Shown here one piece after another: positions 46,110-56,062 of a stretch of 64,000 nt of DNA. Numbering within the stretch: position 1 is the first letter of the stretch; every line of letters begins with the position of its first letter. Location: the NCBI RefSeq assembly GCF_002968635.1, contig NZ_PVBN01000003.1, positions 62,001-126,000 of the forward strand. Direction: 5' to 3'. Origin of the DNA: Neorhizobium alkalisoli. Its GTDB lineage: Bacteria > Pseudomonadota > Alphaproteobacteria > Rhizobiales > Rhizobiaceae. The position numbers and the translations under genes were made by a program. Under the pieces are notes generated by a model. That model made no database searches, was not told the DNA's origin, and saw only the letters and a list, made by a program, of their open reading frames with translations.

Positions 46110-47201
46110 TCAGTGTTTGAGTTTGCCGAGCATGATCGCGTCGGTGCGGTCCCAGGCGAGCGGGATCGCCGCGCCGACCTTCACCGGATTGGCGAAGAAG
46201 GCCGTGTCGCTCAGAATGGCGGTGAAATCCTCTATGCCGGCGCCGCTGACGGAGAGCTTCACGGAGGAGCCGCGATATTCGATATTGGTGACGGAGCCGG
46301 TGAAGCCGAGCCCCTTTTCGGATGGTTCGCCGATGCGGACATGGTCGGTGCGCACGGCGATATCGGCAGTGTCTGTAAGGCCCGCGGTCTCTGCGCCGAC
46401 CGCCAGGAAATCGCCACCGGCGGGGACAGACAGCATTAGTCCATCGCCCTCGCTTTTGATCACCCGGCCGGAGATGACATTATGATCGCCCATGAAGCGG
46501 GCGACGAAGGCTGTCGCCGGGCGCTCGAAGACGTCGCGCGGCGGCGCGGCCTGCTCGATGCGTCCGTCATTCATCACGACGATGAGATCGGCGAGCGCCA
46601 TCGCCTCCTCCTGGCTGTGCGTCACATGGACAAAGGTGATGCCGAGCGAAGTCTGCAGTTTCTTGAGTTCGGCGCGCATGCGGATTTTCAGGAAGGGGTC
46701 GAGTGCCGAAAGAGGTTCGTCGAGCAGCAATGCTTCCGGATCGGTGATCAAGGCGCGGGCAAGCGCCACACGCTGCTGCTGGCCGCCCGAAAGCTGGGCT
46801 GGCCGACGCGTCGCATAGGCTTCGAGCTGCATCAGCCGCAGCATATCCATAGCCTTGGCGCGCCGTTGGTCCTTGCCCAGGCCTTTCATTTTCAGGCTGA
46901 AGGCAACATTGTCGACGAGATCGAGATGCGGAAAGAGCGCGTAGGACTGAAACATCATTGCCGTGCCCCGCTTGGCCGGCGGTAGATCGGTGACCACGCT
47001 GTTTCCGAGACGAATGTCACCGGACGAGATGCTTTCATGTCCCGCGATCATACGAAGCGTTGATGTCTTGCCGCAGCCGGAGGGACCAAGGAGACAACAG
47101 TAGGTTCCTGCCGGAATCTTCAGGCTGATCGATTCGACGGCAGTCGTCGTGCCATAGATCTTCGAGACAGATACGATGTCGATTTCGGCAGCTTTACTCA
47201 T
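46110..47201 (-). CDS. ABC transporter ATP-binding protein (PotA-like)
   Basis: A 363-residue ATPase with Walker A (GPSGCGKTS), signature (LSGGQQQR), Walker B (LLLDEP), [10 protein letters not shown] and a C-terminal TOBE domain ([16 protein letters not shown]). It is the first gene of the six-gene operon, divergent from a GntR regulator gene. Confidence 0.92.
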   Translation of the reverse strand: MSKAAEIDIVSVSKIYGTTTAVESISLKIPAGTYCCLLGPSGCGKTSTLRMIAGHESISSGDIRLGNSVVTDLPPAKRGTAMMFQSYALFPHLDLVDNVAFSLKMKGLGKDQRRAKAMDMLRLMQLEAYATRRPAQLSGGQQQRVALARALITDPEALLLDEPLSALDPFLKIRMRAELKKLQTSLGITFVHVTHSQEEAMALADLIVVMNDGRIEQAAPPRDVFERPATAFVARFMGDHNVISGRVIKSEGDGLMLSVPAGGDFLAVGAETAGLTDTADIAVRTDHVRIGEPSEKGLGFTGSVTNIEYRGSSVKLSVSGAGIEDFTAILSDTAFFANPVKVGAAIPLAWDRTDAIMLGKLKH

Positions 47202-47438
47202 CCGGCGCTCCTTTGCGTCGGACAGTGCGATGCATCCGCCGTGCCAAATGGCTAAATCACTATAATTATTCGATTAAGTTCCCAGGGACGGGAGGATTAA
47301 AAAGAAGTTGCGTAAAAATAAGGCGATTGTTTCCGATCCTTGGCCAAATCGTATGCAATCTGATCTGTACTTTGAGAACAACGATGCTGGCAATTCATGT
47401 CCGGTCGCGCTACAAGGCTGAGGCAGTGGATTAATGTC

Positions 47439-48152
47439 ATGAATATCAGCGAAAACATCACTTTTCCGGAAGCTTCTCAAGAGGACCGTTCGCTGGCGAT
47501 CCGCGAGGCCTTGCGCAACGCCATTGTCGACCGACGTCTTGCGCCTGGGACCAAGCTGTCGGAGAGCGAAGTGGGAGCGCTGTTTTCCGTCAGCCGCACG
47601 GTCGCCCGGGCGGCATTGCAGATGCTTGCTTTTGAAGGACTGGTCAGGATCGAGCGTAACCGAGGCGCCTTCGTGTCCAATCCTTCTCCGGACGAGGCGC
47701 GACAGATCTTTGCCTCACGTCGGTTGATTGAGCCGGGAATCATCGCAGCAGCGGTCGAACGCATCACCGCTGCCGACATCGAACAGTTCCGCCGCCAGCT
47801 TGAAGAGGAGCAGCGGCATATCAACGAACGAGGACCTTCGGCCCGACGGGCGGAGATCAAGGCGTCGGGGGACTTCCACCTGATGCTCGCTTCGGTGGCA
47901 GGTAATGTCATCCTTCAGAAATTCATGGACGAACTGGTCGGCCGCTCGTCGCTGGTGATCGCCCTTTACGGTCGTTCCGGCATATCAAGCTGCGGACACA
48001 ACGAGCATCTGGCTATTCTCGATGCGTTGGAAAAAGGCGATGCAGCCCAGGCGTCGCAGTTGATGCTGCACCACATCGATCACATCGAAGCCGATCTTGA
48101 CCTGCAGCTCAAGCAGGGCTTCGCGCTGAAGGACGCCCTCGCACTGACCTGA
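47439..48152 (+). CDS. GntR-family regulator (FCD domain)
   Basis: About 237 residues with a winged helix (ESEVGALFSVSRTVARAALQ) and an FCD effector domain (KASGDFHLMLASVAGN, NEHLAILDAL). ATG 47439 is preferred to ATG 47397 because the domain begins soon after it; neither has a strong ribosome site. Divergent placement suggests control of the polyamine-type importer. I could not identify a clear operator in the 237-base gap. Confidence 0.85.
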   Translation: MNISENITFPEASQEDRSLAIREALRNAIVDRRLAPGTKLSESEVGALFSVSRTVARAALQMLAFEGLVRIERNRGAFVSNPSPDEARQIFASRRLIEPGIIAAAVERITAADIEQFRRQLEEEQRHINERGPSARRAEIKASGDFHLMLASVAGNVILQKFMDELVGRSSLVIALYGRSGISSCGHNEHLAILDALEKGDAAQASQLMLHHIDHIEADLDLQLKQGFALKDALALT

Positions 48153-48298
48153 TTTTATTGGCTTTATGGTCTCGGGCAACGGCGAGGTCGCAGCTGTTAC
48201 AAACCGTTACACGATCGCACCAATTTTCACGGTGTTAGCATCCAGGTGTTACTTGAGAAGGGCCATTTCCTCCGTGGAAAAGAACGGAGATGACGCCA

Positions 48299-49054
48299 AT
48301 GTTTCTCAGCAGCTATGCGATTAACCATCAAGTTGCCAAAGCCACACCGTTTGCGGCGGCGGAAAACCTGCACGAGCTTTTCTCGAGTCAGCCAAGGGAG
48401 CATCTGGAGGCGAGCCAGGCGGTTTTTTTCGAGGGAGACGATGCAAAGCATATCTTTGAGGTCGTCGAAGGCACTTTGAGACTTTTCCGTATCCTTTCCG
48501 ACGGCCGGCGGGTTATCACCGGTTTCCTCTACGCCGGCGATATCGTCGGTGTTTCGCTCAGGAATAAGTATCTCTACGGCGCCGAAGCGATCGGCCCAGC
48601 ATCCGTGCGGCGGATCTCTCGCAAGGCTTTTGAAGAGGCCGTTGCGGATTCCGACGCGTTGCGCCCCGAGGTTTTTTCACGCATCTGCGACGAGATGGCG
48701 GCGGTGCAGGATCAACTGGTGCTGCTGTCCAGCAAGACGGCCGAAGAGCGGCTCTGTACTTTCCTGCTCAAACATCTGCAGCGTTCATTGGCAGGGGGTA
48801 GCCCTGACGCGGTCATCGAGTTGCCGATGACGCGCCAGGACATGGCAGACCATCTCGGTCTTACGATCGAGACAGTCTCTCGGACGATCACAAAGCTTAT
48901 CGGCAAGGGGGTGCTGAAAGTTGCGAATCCAGTTGCGCGCCACTTCATCAGGATCGAAAAGCCGGCAAAGCTGGTTCAACTTTCCGGTGACGGCCGGACG
49001 AACCCGCTGGCGCTTCGCGTCCTCCCCTGCCACCGGGGCCGTTTGCCTCACTGA
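48299..49054 (+). CDS. fixK: Crp/Fnr-family regulator, FixK-like
   Basis: A 251-residue regulator with a cyclic-nucleotide-binding-like domain (VFFEGDDAKHIFEVVEGTLRL) and a C-terminal helix-turn-helix TRQDMADHLGLTIETVSRTI, whose E-TVSR contacts fit TTGAT-type boxes. It lacks the N-terminal cysteine cluster of FNR/FnrN, so it is of FixK type and does not sense oxygen itself through an iron-sulfur cluster. ATG 48299 lies eight bases after GGAG; ATG 48290 is an alternative. FNR-type boxes occur upstream of fixG and fixN in this window. Confidence 0.85.
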   Translation: MFLSSYAINHQVAKATPFAAAENLHELFSSQPREHLEASQAVFFEGDDAKHIFEVVEGTLRLFRILSDGRRVITGFLYAGDIVGVSLRNKYLYGAEAIGPASVRRISRKAFEEAVADSDALRPEVFSRICDEMAAVQDQLVLLSSKTAEERLCTFLLKHLQRSLAGGSPDAVIELPMTRQDMADHLGLTIETVSRTITKLIGKGVLKVANPVARHFIRIEKPAKLVQLSGDGRTNPLALRVLPCHRGRLPH

Positions 49055-49256
49055 TCATGGGTTCCGCCATGAGTGGTGAGGAGGGCAAAGTAGCGCCTTT
49101 TTTAAATACGGTAGCGCACGTCCTAACGGCCCCATGAGACAGGTGGCGGCCGCCGCGTCAGGCGTAACGAGAAGAGTTTTTCATGCCAACTCATCCGACA
49201 CCGATGCAACCTGTTGCCTTCAGAACAGTTAACGGTGGAACATTATGGAGGATGAG

Positions 49257-49508
49257 ATGAAAAAAGCATTGATCATTGGTTTCGTAGGTATGGCTCTGGC
49301 TTCATGCACGGCCACCGAACGAGGCGCTGGTGTTGGCGCGGCAACTGGCGCGGTCATTGGCGGCGTAGCAACCGGCAACGTGCGCGGGGCGGCAGTTGGT
49401 GCGGCGGTAGGCGGAGTATCCGGAGCGTTGATCGGCAGTGTGGCTGAACAACCTGGACGCTGCTACTATCGCGACCGTTACGGGAACCGCTATATCGACC
49501 GCTGCTAA
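49257..49508 (+). CDS. Small glycine-zipper lipoprotein
   Basis: An 83-residue protein with a lipoprotein signal ending in LASC (Cys about residue 16) and a Gly/Ala-rich zipper (GAGVGAATGAVIGG, GAAVGAAVGGVSGAL) that could span or associate with a membrane, then a YRDRYGNRYIDRC tail. GGAGGATGAG precedes ATG 49257. It probably sits in the outer or inner membrane; its function is unknown. Confidence 0.8.
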   Translation: MKKALIIGFVGMALASCTATERGAGVGAATGAVIGGVATGNVRGAAVGAAVGGVSGALIGSVAEQPGRCYYRDRYGNRYIDRC

Positions 49509-49605
49509 GCAGCCTTCATGTCTTAAGGGTTTGCCGGGCGCCGAAACGTCAGCGTTGCGGCGCCATGGCGACTCTTGTTTGCCGTCCTCAGGCAATGGGC
49601 GCGTG

Positions 49606-49758
49606 TCAGGTCTGATCCCGCGAGTCTTCCTCCAGGATCCGCCAGGCTGCCCCATCAAGATCTTCATATTGCCCGCTTTTCAGCGACCACAGAAACGCAG
49701 ATAGGCCGAGCGCTCCGAGAAAAAGCGCGATCGGAATGAGGAAGATAAGCATGTTCAT
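49606..49758 (-). CDS. fixS: Cbb3 oxidase maturation protein FixS (CcoS)
   Basis: A 50-residue single-helix protein (MNMLIFLIPIALFLGALG) with the CcoS ending FLWSLKSGQYEDLDG. It overlaps fixI by four bases. FixS is required for cofactor insertion into the cbb3 oxidase. Confidence 0.92.
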   Translation of the reverse strand: MNMLIFLIPIALFLGALGLSAFLWSLKSGQYEDLDGAAWRILEEDSRDQT

Positions 49759-52043
49759 GCGAGTCGAGCCTTTCCGGTTTGCCTCTCGTGGCGCCCCTTC
49801 ATCGTGACATGACGGGTTGAATGCCCTGCACGGTTCAGTCGCAATGCGTTGGCGATGACGATGAGCGAAGATGTCGACATGGCAATCGCCGCGATCAAAG
49901 GGGTGGCATAGCCAGCTAGAGCGATCGGGACGGCGATGACGTTATAGCCGATAGCGAGTGCGAAATTCTGCCGGATCAATCTTCCCGCCTGCCGAGAGAC
50001 GTTGATCGCCAGCGGCACGGCTTCGAGGCTTTCGTGCATGAAGACGAAGTCGGCGGCCTGGCGGCCGATGTCCGCCGCAGTCGCCGGTGCGATCGAGACA
50101 TGCGCAGCAGCCAAGGCCGGAGCATCATTGATGCCATCACCGACCATCAGGACCTTGTGACCTTGTTCGGCAAGAGAAACACAGAATTCCGCTTTTGCTT
50201 TGGGAGCCAGTTCGGCGGCCCATCGGGCAATACCGAGCCGGCTTGCGAGGCTACCAACCGAACCTTGGCGATCTCCAGAGAGGATCCCGCTCGAGATCCC
50301 TTGAGCCGCAAGCGCTTCAATCGCCACCCGCGAATCCGGGCGCAGTTCATCCTCAAACAGGAAACAGGCCACTTCTCGTCCATCGCATGACAGGACTACC
50401 TCAAGCGTTGAAGAAACCGCCGTCGTTTCCGCGCCGTTATCGCCGTCGGCGAACCGCCGGTTGCCGAGCCGATACACGGCGTCGAGAGCGCGACCTTCCA
50501 GACCTTGTCCAGGGATTTCCACGACCTCATCGAAAACCGGTACGGACCCCGACGCTATGTCGGAAAGGGCTTTGGAAAGAGGGTGGCGTGAATGGGTAGC
50601 AAGGCCGGCCGCGACCGCCAGATGATCCGATTTCACCGATCCGAGATTCACAAGCCGAGGTTTACCGAGAGTGAGGGTGCCGGTCTTGTCGAAAGCGACC
50701 GTATCGATCTCGGCGAGCCGTTCCATTGCGGAACCGTCCTTGACCATGATGCCGTTCTTGAACAATCGGCCGGCGGCCACGACCTGAACCACGGGAACGG
50801 CCAGTCCGAGCGCGCATGGGCAGGTGATGATGAGCACCGCGATCGCGATCAGCATCGCCTGCTTCCAGTCTCCTCCGAAAAAGCCCCAGCCGAGAAACGC
50901 CAGAAGCGCCAGAAGATGGACTGCCGGCGAATAGATCTGGGCGGCGCGATCTGCGATCCGCCGGTAGCAGGCCCGACCGCCCTCCGCGGCTTCCATCAAT
51001 GCGATGATCTCGGATAGGAATGAATCCCGCGCGGACGCTGTGGCTACGAGAACAAGCGAACCTGTGAGGCTTAGCATTCCCGCCTGGAGTGCGTCGCCGG
51101 TCTTGACCGCGCGGGGAGCGCTTTCGCCGTTGACGATGGAGACGTCCATGTCGCTCGTGCCGCTTTCGACGATTCCATCGACGGGTACTCGTTCCCCCAT
51201 TGCGATTGCTACGCGCTCGCCAGGTGCAATATCCTCGACCGCGCGATAGTCGCGGCTTCCGTCTTCGCTGATGATCATCGCGCCTCTGGGGGAAAGCCTC
51301 GAAAGCCCGCTGATGGCGGAGCGGGCACGATCGCGCATGACGTGGTCGAGGGTTCGCCCGATCAGCAGGAAGAACAACAGCGACACAGTGGCATCGAACC
51401 ACGCGTGTTGCCCGTGATGGATCGTTTCCCACACCGAGACCGCATAGGACAAGGTGATGGCCAGCGCGATCGGCACATCCATATTGGTGCGTCCCCGGCG
51501 AAGCGCCCGCCAGGCCGACTGATAGAAGAAACGGCCGCCGTAGATCAGCGCCGGAGCGGCAATCATCGCCGAGATCCAGTGAAACATGTCGCGGGTCGAG
51601 GCGTCGGCGCCCGACCATACCGAGACTGAAAGCAGCATGATATTGGCCGCCGCGAAACCCGAAAGAGCGACTGCGCGGATCAACTCACGTTGCAGTTTTT
51701 GGCCGCTGTCTTCGCCATCGGAGAATAGGTGAGTATCATAACCGGTGGCGTCGGTGATGGCCTTGACGAGGGAACCAGGGTCGGTGGTTTCGCTCCCAAG
51801 TAGTTCCTTCCAGATGATCGATACGCGTTTAGTCGATAGATTGACGCGGGCGCGCTCCACCGCCGGCAAGGCTCTCAGGCTGGTTTCGATCGCCGTGATG
51901 CAGGTACCGCAATGGACCTGAGGCACGCTGAGCTCGGTTTGCCGCAGCCCGGGACCCACGATCCGGCTCGACAGGATCAATTCTTCCGAAGAGGGCAACT
52001 GGCGCGTGATCGTACCTTCGGTGCCCGGCGCACAGCAACTCAT
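49755..52043 (-). CDS. fixI: Copper-transporting P-type ATPase FixI (CcoI)
   Basis: A 762-residue P1B-type ATPase that supplies copper for cbb3 oxidase assembly. The N-terminal heavy-metal domain has C45-G-T-C48, the membrane metal site is C408-P-C410, the phosphorylation site is DKTGT (Asp452), and the GDGINDAPAL hinge is intact. It overlaps fixH and fixS by four bases each. Confidence 0.96.
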   Translation of the reverse strand: MSCCAPGTEGTITRQLPSSEELILSSRIVGPGLRQTELSVPQVHCGTCITAIETSLRALPAVERARVNLSTKRVSIIWKELLGSETTDPGSLVKAITDATGYDTHLFSDGEDSGQKLQRELIRAVALSGFAAANIMLLSVSVWSGADASTRDMFHWISAMIAAPALIYGGRFFYQSAWRALRRGRTNMDVPIALAITLSYAVSVWETIHHGQHAWFDATVSLLFFLLIGRTLDHVMRDRARSAISGLSRLSPRGAMIISEDGSRDYRAVEDIAPGERVAIAMGERVPVDGIVESGTSDMDVSIVNGESAPRAVKTGDALQAGMLSLTGSLVLVATASARDSFLSEIIALMEAAEGGRACYRRIADRAAQIYSPAVHLLALLAFLGWGFFGGDWKQAMLIAIAVLIITCPCALGLAVPVVQVVAAGRLFKNGIMVKDGSAMERLAEIDTVAFDKTGTLTLGKPRLVNLGSVKSDHLAVAAGLATHSRHPLSKALSDIASGSVPVFDEVVEIPGQGLEGRALDAVYRLGNRRFADGDNGAETTAVSSTLEVVLSCDGREVACFLFEDELRPDSRVAIEALAAQGISSGILSGDRQGSVGSLASRLGIARWAAELAPKAKAEFCVSLAEQGHKVLMVGDGINDAPALAAAHVSIAPATAADIGRQAADFVFMHESLEAVPLAINVSRQAGRLIRQNFALAIGYNVIAVPIALAGYATPLIAAIAMSTSSLIVIANALRLNRAGHSTRHVTMKGRHERQTGKARLA

Positions 52044-52534
52044 TGCTGCCCTCCCAGGATCGAAATACGTTGTGCTTCATGCAGGATACGTTTGCCGTTT
52101 CTCGCGGCGCTCGCGTCGACGATCCACTGGCCGGGCAGCAATTGGTGGCTCGTGGTGAAGACGCCCTTTGCCACCGGCGTGAGACGAAGTTCGAAATCCT
52201 GATGTTCGCCAACGGGTCGCTTGAACTTGAGCGTGAGTTCACTGGCCTCGACTGGACCCTCTGCGGGATGGGAAATCTCGTAGCGGATGGCGCTGCCGTT
52301 GATGAGAAGCTTGCCTGTGACGCCGCTCGCCGTCAAAATGCGCGCCTCGGCAGCCTTTCCGTTGAACTGCTGGCTCGCAATATAGGTATTCTGCGCGACC
52401 AGGCCGCTCCAGCTGCGCGTTGCATTATAGGCCATATAGAAGTTGACCGAGATGATTGTGCCGAAGAAGAGCACCATGACAGCCAGCATATGCCACCCGG
52501 TGAAGACGAAGGTTTTTGCTCGGGAAGCGTTCAT
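52040..52534 (-). CDS. fixH: FixH family protein
   Basis: A 164-residue protein with one N-terminal helix (WHMLAVMVLFFGTIISVNFYMA) and a beta-rich periplasmic domain. It is an accessory protein for cbb3 oxidase assembly, in the standard fixGHIS order with four-base overlaps on both sides. Confidence 0.93.
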   Translation of the reverse strand: MNASRAKTFVFTGWHMLAVMVLFFGTIISVNFYMAYNATRSWSGLVAQNTYIASQQFNGKAAEARILTASGVTGKLLINGSAIRYEISHPAEGPVEASELTLKFKRPVGEHQDFELRLTPVAKGVFTTSHQLLPGQWIVDASAARNGKRILHEAQRISILGGQQ

Positions 52535-54120
52535 TTCTTGGCTCCGGGAGTGTTGAAGACTGCGGCATAGCTGTCTTGTTCGTGGCTGGACCGATCTTCG
52601 GCAATGAAGCGGAAGTCGCTGGTTTGCGCAGATATGGCCTCTTTGGGGAGGGTAACGAACACCCTCAATGCCAGCGTCTTGTCGGGCTCGACATTGACGG
52701 CGAAAAGGCGCCCGGGAACATCGGTGACCCCGGTGATCTTCATGGTCGCTTCCGGCAGCCCCTCCATCGAGACCATGATGGTGCGCGGTTCCGGGATCAT
52801 GTTGAGCAGGCGGATCGTGTACCCGTTACGGATCGAGCCATCCGACTCCAGAACGAATTGCGGGTTGCGGTCATGCAGGACGTTGACCTCCAACCGGTCA
52901 CGGGAAAGTAGGGCAAAGATCAGGCCGAGGCCCACGGCCGACCAGACGCCGAAATAGAGCAAGGTGCGGGGACGGAAGATAACTCTCCAGTTGAAGTGGC
53001 GTACCTGGTCGATGAAAGTGCCGTCGACGTTGCGGATACGTGATGGCTCGATGACCGTGGTGCCGCCATTTGTGGCCAGAGCCATGTTGCTTTCATACTC
53101 TTCCAGTGTGGCATAGGCGATCAGACCGCGCGGCTTGCCGATCTTGTCCATGACGCCGTCGCATGCGTCGATACAGAGCGCGCAGGTGATACAGGCAAGC
53201 TGCTGTCCGTCGCGGATGTCGATCCCCATGGGACAGACCGCGACGCAGGCATTGCAATCGACGCAGTCGCCGATGGCCTGTCCGGCGGCAGCGGCTTTTT
53301 TGGCGTGCCGGCTGCGGGGCTCTCCGCGCCAGTCATTGTAGGTGACGACGAGTGAACTTTCGTCCAGCATCGCCCCTTGGATGCGTGGCCATGGGCACAT
53401 GTAGATGCAGACCTGCTCGCGCATCAGTCCGCCAAGCACATAGGTGGTGGCTGTCAGGACTGCGACGGTCCAATAGGCGATGGCGGCGGCCTGGCCGGTC
53501 ACGAAGTCGAAGGCGAGCGATGGAGCGTCGGCAAAATAGAATATCCAGGCTCCGCCTGTGGCCACTGCGATTGCAATCCACGTCGTATGTTTCGTTAGTC
53601 GTTTCGAGAGCTTATTGAAGCTCCAGGGCGCCGCGTCCAATTTCATGCGGGCATTGCGGTCACCCTCGATGAAACCTTCGACAGCCAGGAAAAGATCAAC
53701 CCAGACCGTCTGCGGACAGGCATAACCGCACCACGCCCTGCCGACAGCCGAAGTCAGCAGAAAAAGCCCGAAGCCCGCCATTACCAACAGGCCGGCAACG
53801 AAGAAGAACTCCTGCGGCCAAATCTCGATGAAGAAGAAATAGAAGCGCCGATTGGCGAGATCGATGAGAACCGCTTGATCAGGAGCAAAGGGACCACGAT
53901 CCCAGCGAATCCAGGGCGTCAGATAGTAGATGCCGAGGGTTATCAGCATGACGATCCACTTGAAGCGACGAAACCGCCCTTCGGCCTTCTTCGGAAAGAT
54001 CTTCTTGCGCTTCTCGTATAGTGGCTGGCGGGATGCGCCGGGCGGATGCACGGGCTGCGCATCGATCCGTTCAACCGTCTGATCATTCGAGCCGAGAGCG
54101 GGGGAAGTGTAGAGATTCAT
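52531..54120 (-). CDS. fixG: Cbb3 oxidase accessory ferredoxin-like protein FixG (CcoG)
   Basis: A 529-residue membrane protein with several helices, two [4Fe-4S] motifs (C286, C289, C292, C296 and C310, C313, C316, C320) and a C-terminal immunoglobulin-like domain. The family member CcoG acts as a copper reductase in oxidase assembly. ATG 54120 is chosen for the AAGGA upstream rather than 54153, which also gives better spacing from the FNR-type box at 54172. Confidence 0.95.
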   Translation of the reverse strand: MNLYTSPALGSNDQTVERIDAQPVHPPGASRQPLYEKRKKIFPKKAEGRFRRFKWIVMLITLGIYYLTPWIRWDRGPFAPDQAVLIDLANRRFYFFFIEIWPQEFFFVAGLLVMAGFGLFLLTSAVGRAWCGYACPQTVWVDLFLAVEGFIEGDRNARMKLDAAPWSFNKLSKRLTKHTTWIAIAVATGGAWIFYFADAPSLAFDFVTGQAAAIAYWTVAVLTATTYVLGGLMREQVCIYMCPWPRIQGAMLDESSLVVTYNDWRGEPRSRHAKKAAAAGQAIGDCVDCNACVAVCPMGIDIRDGQQLACITCALCIDACDGVMDKIGKPRGLIAYATLEEYESNMALATNGGTTVIEPSRIRNVDGTFIDQVRHFNWRVIFRPRTLLYFGVWSAVGLGLIFALLSRDRLEVNVLHDRNPQFVLESDGSIRNGYTIRLLNMIPEPRTIMVSMEGLPEATMKITGVTDVPGRLFAVNVEPDKTLALRVFVTLPKEAISAQTSDFRFIAEDRSSHEQDSYAAVFNTPGAKK

Positions 54121-54171
54121 GGGACTGGTCCTTTGTCCCATCTTGTTTCGCACCGGCGGGCGTCCGCTACA

Positions 54172-54185
54172 TTGACTTACGTCAA
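54172..54185. promoter_or_regulatory. FixK/FNR box upstream of fixG
   Basis: TTGAC-TTAC-GTCAA is a perfect inverted repeat matching the TTGAY-N4-RTCAA anaerobox, about 52 bases upstream of the fixG start. It suggests that the fixGHIS operon is activated under low oxygen. Confidence 0.8.
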
Positions 54186-54212
54186 GAGTGTTCGGCCGCC
54201 TGATGCGACAAA

Positions 54213-54242
54213 CGGCCGCCTGCTTTAGGCCTCAGGCGGCCG
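54213..54242 (-). terminator. Terminator of fixNOQP operon
   Basis: A ten-base perfect stem (CGGCCGCCTG with CAGGCGGCCG) lies 47 bases after the fixP stop and is followed by TTTG on the minus strand. A third copy of CGGCCGCCTG lies at 54193, giving alternative pairing. Confidence 0.65.
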
Positions 54243-54288
54243 CGTATTCGGGGCTCATGGTTCGTCACCAAGGTGGCGGTGGCTTTTC

Positions 54289-55152
54289 CTATTCGCCGCC
54301 GCCCAGTGAGTGAACATAGACGGCGAGCTGTTTGACGGTTGCGTCGCCAAGGCGGGTCGCCCAAGCCGGCATCACGCCATGCCGAGGCGACTGGATCTGC
54401 TTGGCGATTTCCGCTTCGTCTCGCACCTTGAGCCAGATGGCGTCACCGAGATTGGGCGCACCCATATCGCGATTGCCTTCGGCCTTTTCGCCGTGGCAGG
54501 AGATACAGTTGTCGGCAAAGAGCTGCTTGCCGGCTTCGACAAGCGAGGGGTCGCGTGGTGTGCCAGTCAGGCTCACCACATAAGAGGAGACCTCACGAAC
54601 TTCCTCGGGCTTCAGCATGTCGGCAAATGCGGGCATTTCAGAAACACGGGTATCCGGGTCGACGCTGTCCCGGATACCATGAGCGATCGACTGATAGATG
54701 GCATTGACGTCGCCGCCCCAGAGCCATTCGTCGTCGTTGAGGTTCGGATAGCCTTGCCCGCCGGCAGCACCGGTGCCGTGGCAGGGCGTGCAGTTGACGC
54801 GGAATGCGGCGGCTCCGCCCGCGGTGGCGAACTGGCTGAGTTGCTGGTCGGCGAGGATCTCGTCAAGCGACGTGTTCGCGATCTTTTCGACGATGCCGCC
54901 TGTGGCGGTCCTTGCGCCTTCGACATCGGCGGCCAGATCGGCGCGGCTGGAATATCCCAGGGCACCTCTCGTCGCATCGCTGACGAGCGGCCACGCCGGA
55001 TAGAGGATGGTGTAGCCAAGTGCCCAGAGGATGGTCGCGTAGAAGGTCCACACCCACCAGCGAGGCATTGGGTTGTTCAGCTCGCGGATGCCGTCCCATT
55101 CATGGCCGGTGGTTTCGACGCCGCTGATCTCATCGATATGCTTGTCCGCCAT
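54289..55152 (-). CDS. fixP: Cbb3 cytochrome oxidase subunit III FixP (CcoP), dihaem
   Basis: A 287-residue membrane-anchored cytochrome c with one helix (about 32-55) and two haem sites, CTPCH (121-125) and CISCH (215-219). It passes electrons to the catalytic subunit. It follows fixQ by three bases. Confidence 0.97.
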   Translation of the reverse strand: MADKHIDEISGVETTGHEWDGIRELNNPMPRWWVWTFYATILWALGYTILYPAWPLVSDATRGALGYSSRADLAADVEGARTATGGIVEKIANTSLDEILADQQLSQFATAGGAAAFRVNCTPCHGTGAAGGQGYPNLNDDEWLWGGDVNAIYQSIAHGIRDSVDPDTRVSEMPAFADMLKPEEVREVSSYVVSLTGTPRDPSLVEAGKQLFADNCISCHGEKAEGNRDMGAPNLGDAIWLKVRDEAEIAKQIQSPRHGVMPAWATRLGDATVKQLAVYVHSLGGGE

Positions 55153-55155
55153 CTC

Positions 55156-55308
55156 TTAGTCCTCCTTCAGAGGGATTTGCGCGGCTTCTTTGGCTTGGGC
55201 CTCGGCGCCCGGGCGCAGGGTGAATAGAACGACGCCGAGGAAGAACAGGGCCATTCCCATAAGTCCCCAGCTGTCTGCGAATTGACGGAGCGCGGTATAG
55301 GCTTCCAT
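55156..55308 (-). CDS. fixQ: Cbb3 oxidase small subunit FixQ (CcoQ)
   Basis: A 50-residue protein with one helix (GLMGMALFFLGVVLFTL), starting ten bases after fixO. FixQ/CcoQ stabilises the oxidase and its interaction with FixP. Confidence 0.93.
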   Translation of the reverse strand: MEAYTALRQFADSWGLMGMALFFLGVVLFTLRPGAEAQAKEAAQIPLKED

Positions 55309-55318
55309 TTCCTTCTCC

Positions 55319-56050
55319 TCAGCGATAGCCGGCGGCGTCGTCATAGGTCGAGAAATCGACCAGCGTGCCGAGCATCTGCAGATAGGCGATGAGCGCGTCC
55401 ATTTCGGTAAGGTTCTGCGTATCGCCATCGAAATCGCCGATCTTGGCCTTCGGGTAGCGTTCGAGAAGACCTGACGTATCGGCGTTCGGATCGGCCTGGG
55501 CCGCAAGGTCCGCCTTTGCGCTGGCGACCATTTCGTCGGAATATGGCACTCCGACTGCGCGGTTGGCCTTGAGCTCCATGCTGACATCGGTAACCTTGAG
55601 CGGCGTCTCCTTCAGGAAGGCGTAGCTCGGCATGACCGATTCCGGCACCACGTCGCGCGGTTCGATCAGGTGCTGAACATGCCATTCGTTCGAATAACGG
55701 TCGCCCACCCGGGCGAGGTCGGGGCCTGTTCTTTTCGAGCCCCATTGGAAGGAGTGGTCATACATGGATTCCGCCGCCAGGCTGTAATGGCCATAGCGCT
55801 CTACCTCGTCCCGGAAAGGCCGGATCATCTGGCTGTGGCAGACGTAGCAGCCTTCGCGGATGTAGATGCTGCGGCCGACGAGCTCGAGCGGCGAATAAGG
55901 CCGCATGCCCTCCACTTTCTCGATCGTGTTCTCAAGATAGAAGAGCGGCGCGATTTCGACGATCCCGCCGATGGAGACCACGACCAGCGAACCGACCAGC
56001 AGCAGCGTGGCGTTGCGTTCAACGAAGTGATGTTTGTCTAGAAGACCCAT
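55319..56050 (-). CDS. fixO: Cbb3 cytochrome oxidase subunit II FixO (CcoO), monohaem
   Basis: A 243-residue membrane-anchored cytochrome c with an N-terminal helix and a single haem site, CYVCH (68-72), followed by SQMIRPF, a hallmark of CcoO. It follows fixN by 12 bases. Confidence 0.97.
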   Translation of the reverse strand: MGLLDKHHFVERNATLLLVGSLVVVSIGGIVEIAPLFYLENTIEKVEGMRPYSPLELVGRSIYIREGCYVCHSQMIRPFRDEVERYGHYSLAAESMYDHSFQWGSKRTGPDLARVGDRYSNEWHVQHLIEPRDVVPESVMPSYAFLKETPLKVTDVSMELKANRAVGVPYSDEMVASAKADLAAQADPNADTSGLLERYPKAKIGDFDGDTQNLTEMDALIAYLQMLGTLVDFSTYDDAAGYR

Positions 56051-56062
56051 GGGTCAGTTCCT

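Noticed and set aside
48200..48225. Repeated GTTACA upstream of the FixK-like gene
   Set aside because: Short direct repeat that matches no FixJ, FixK or FNR site I know; too weak to list.
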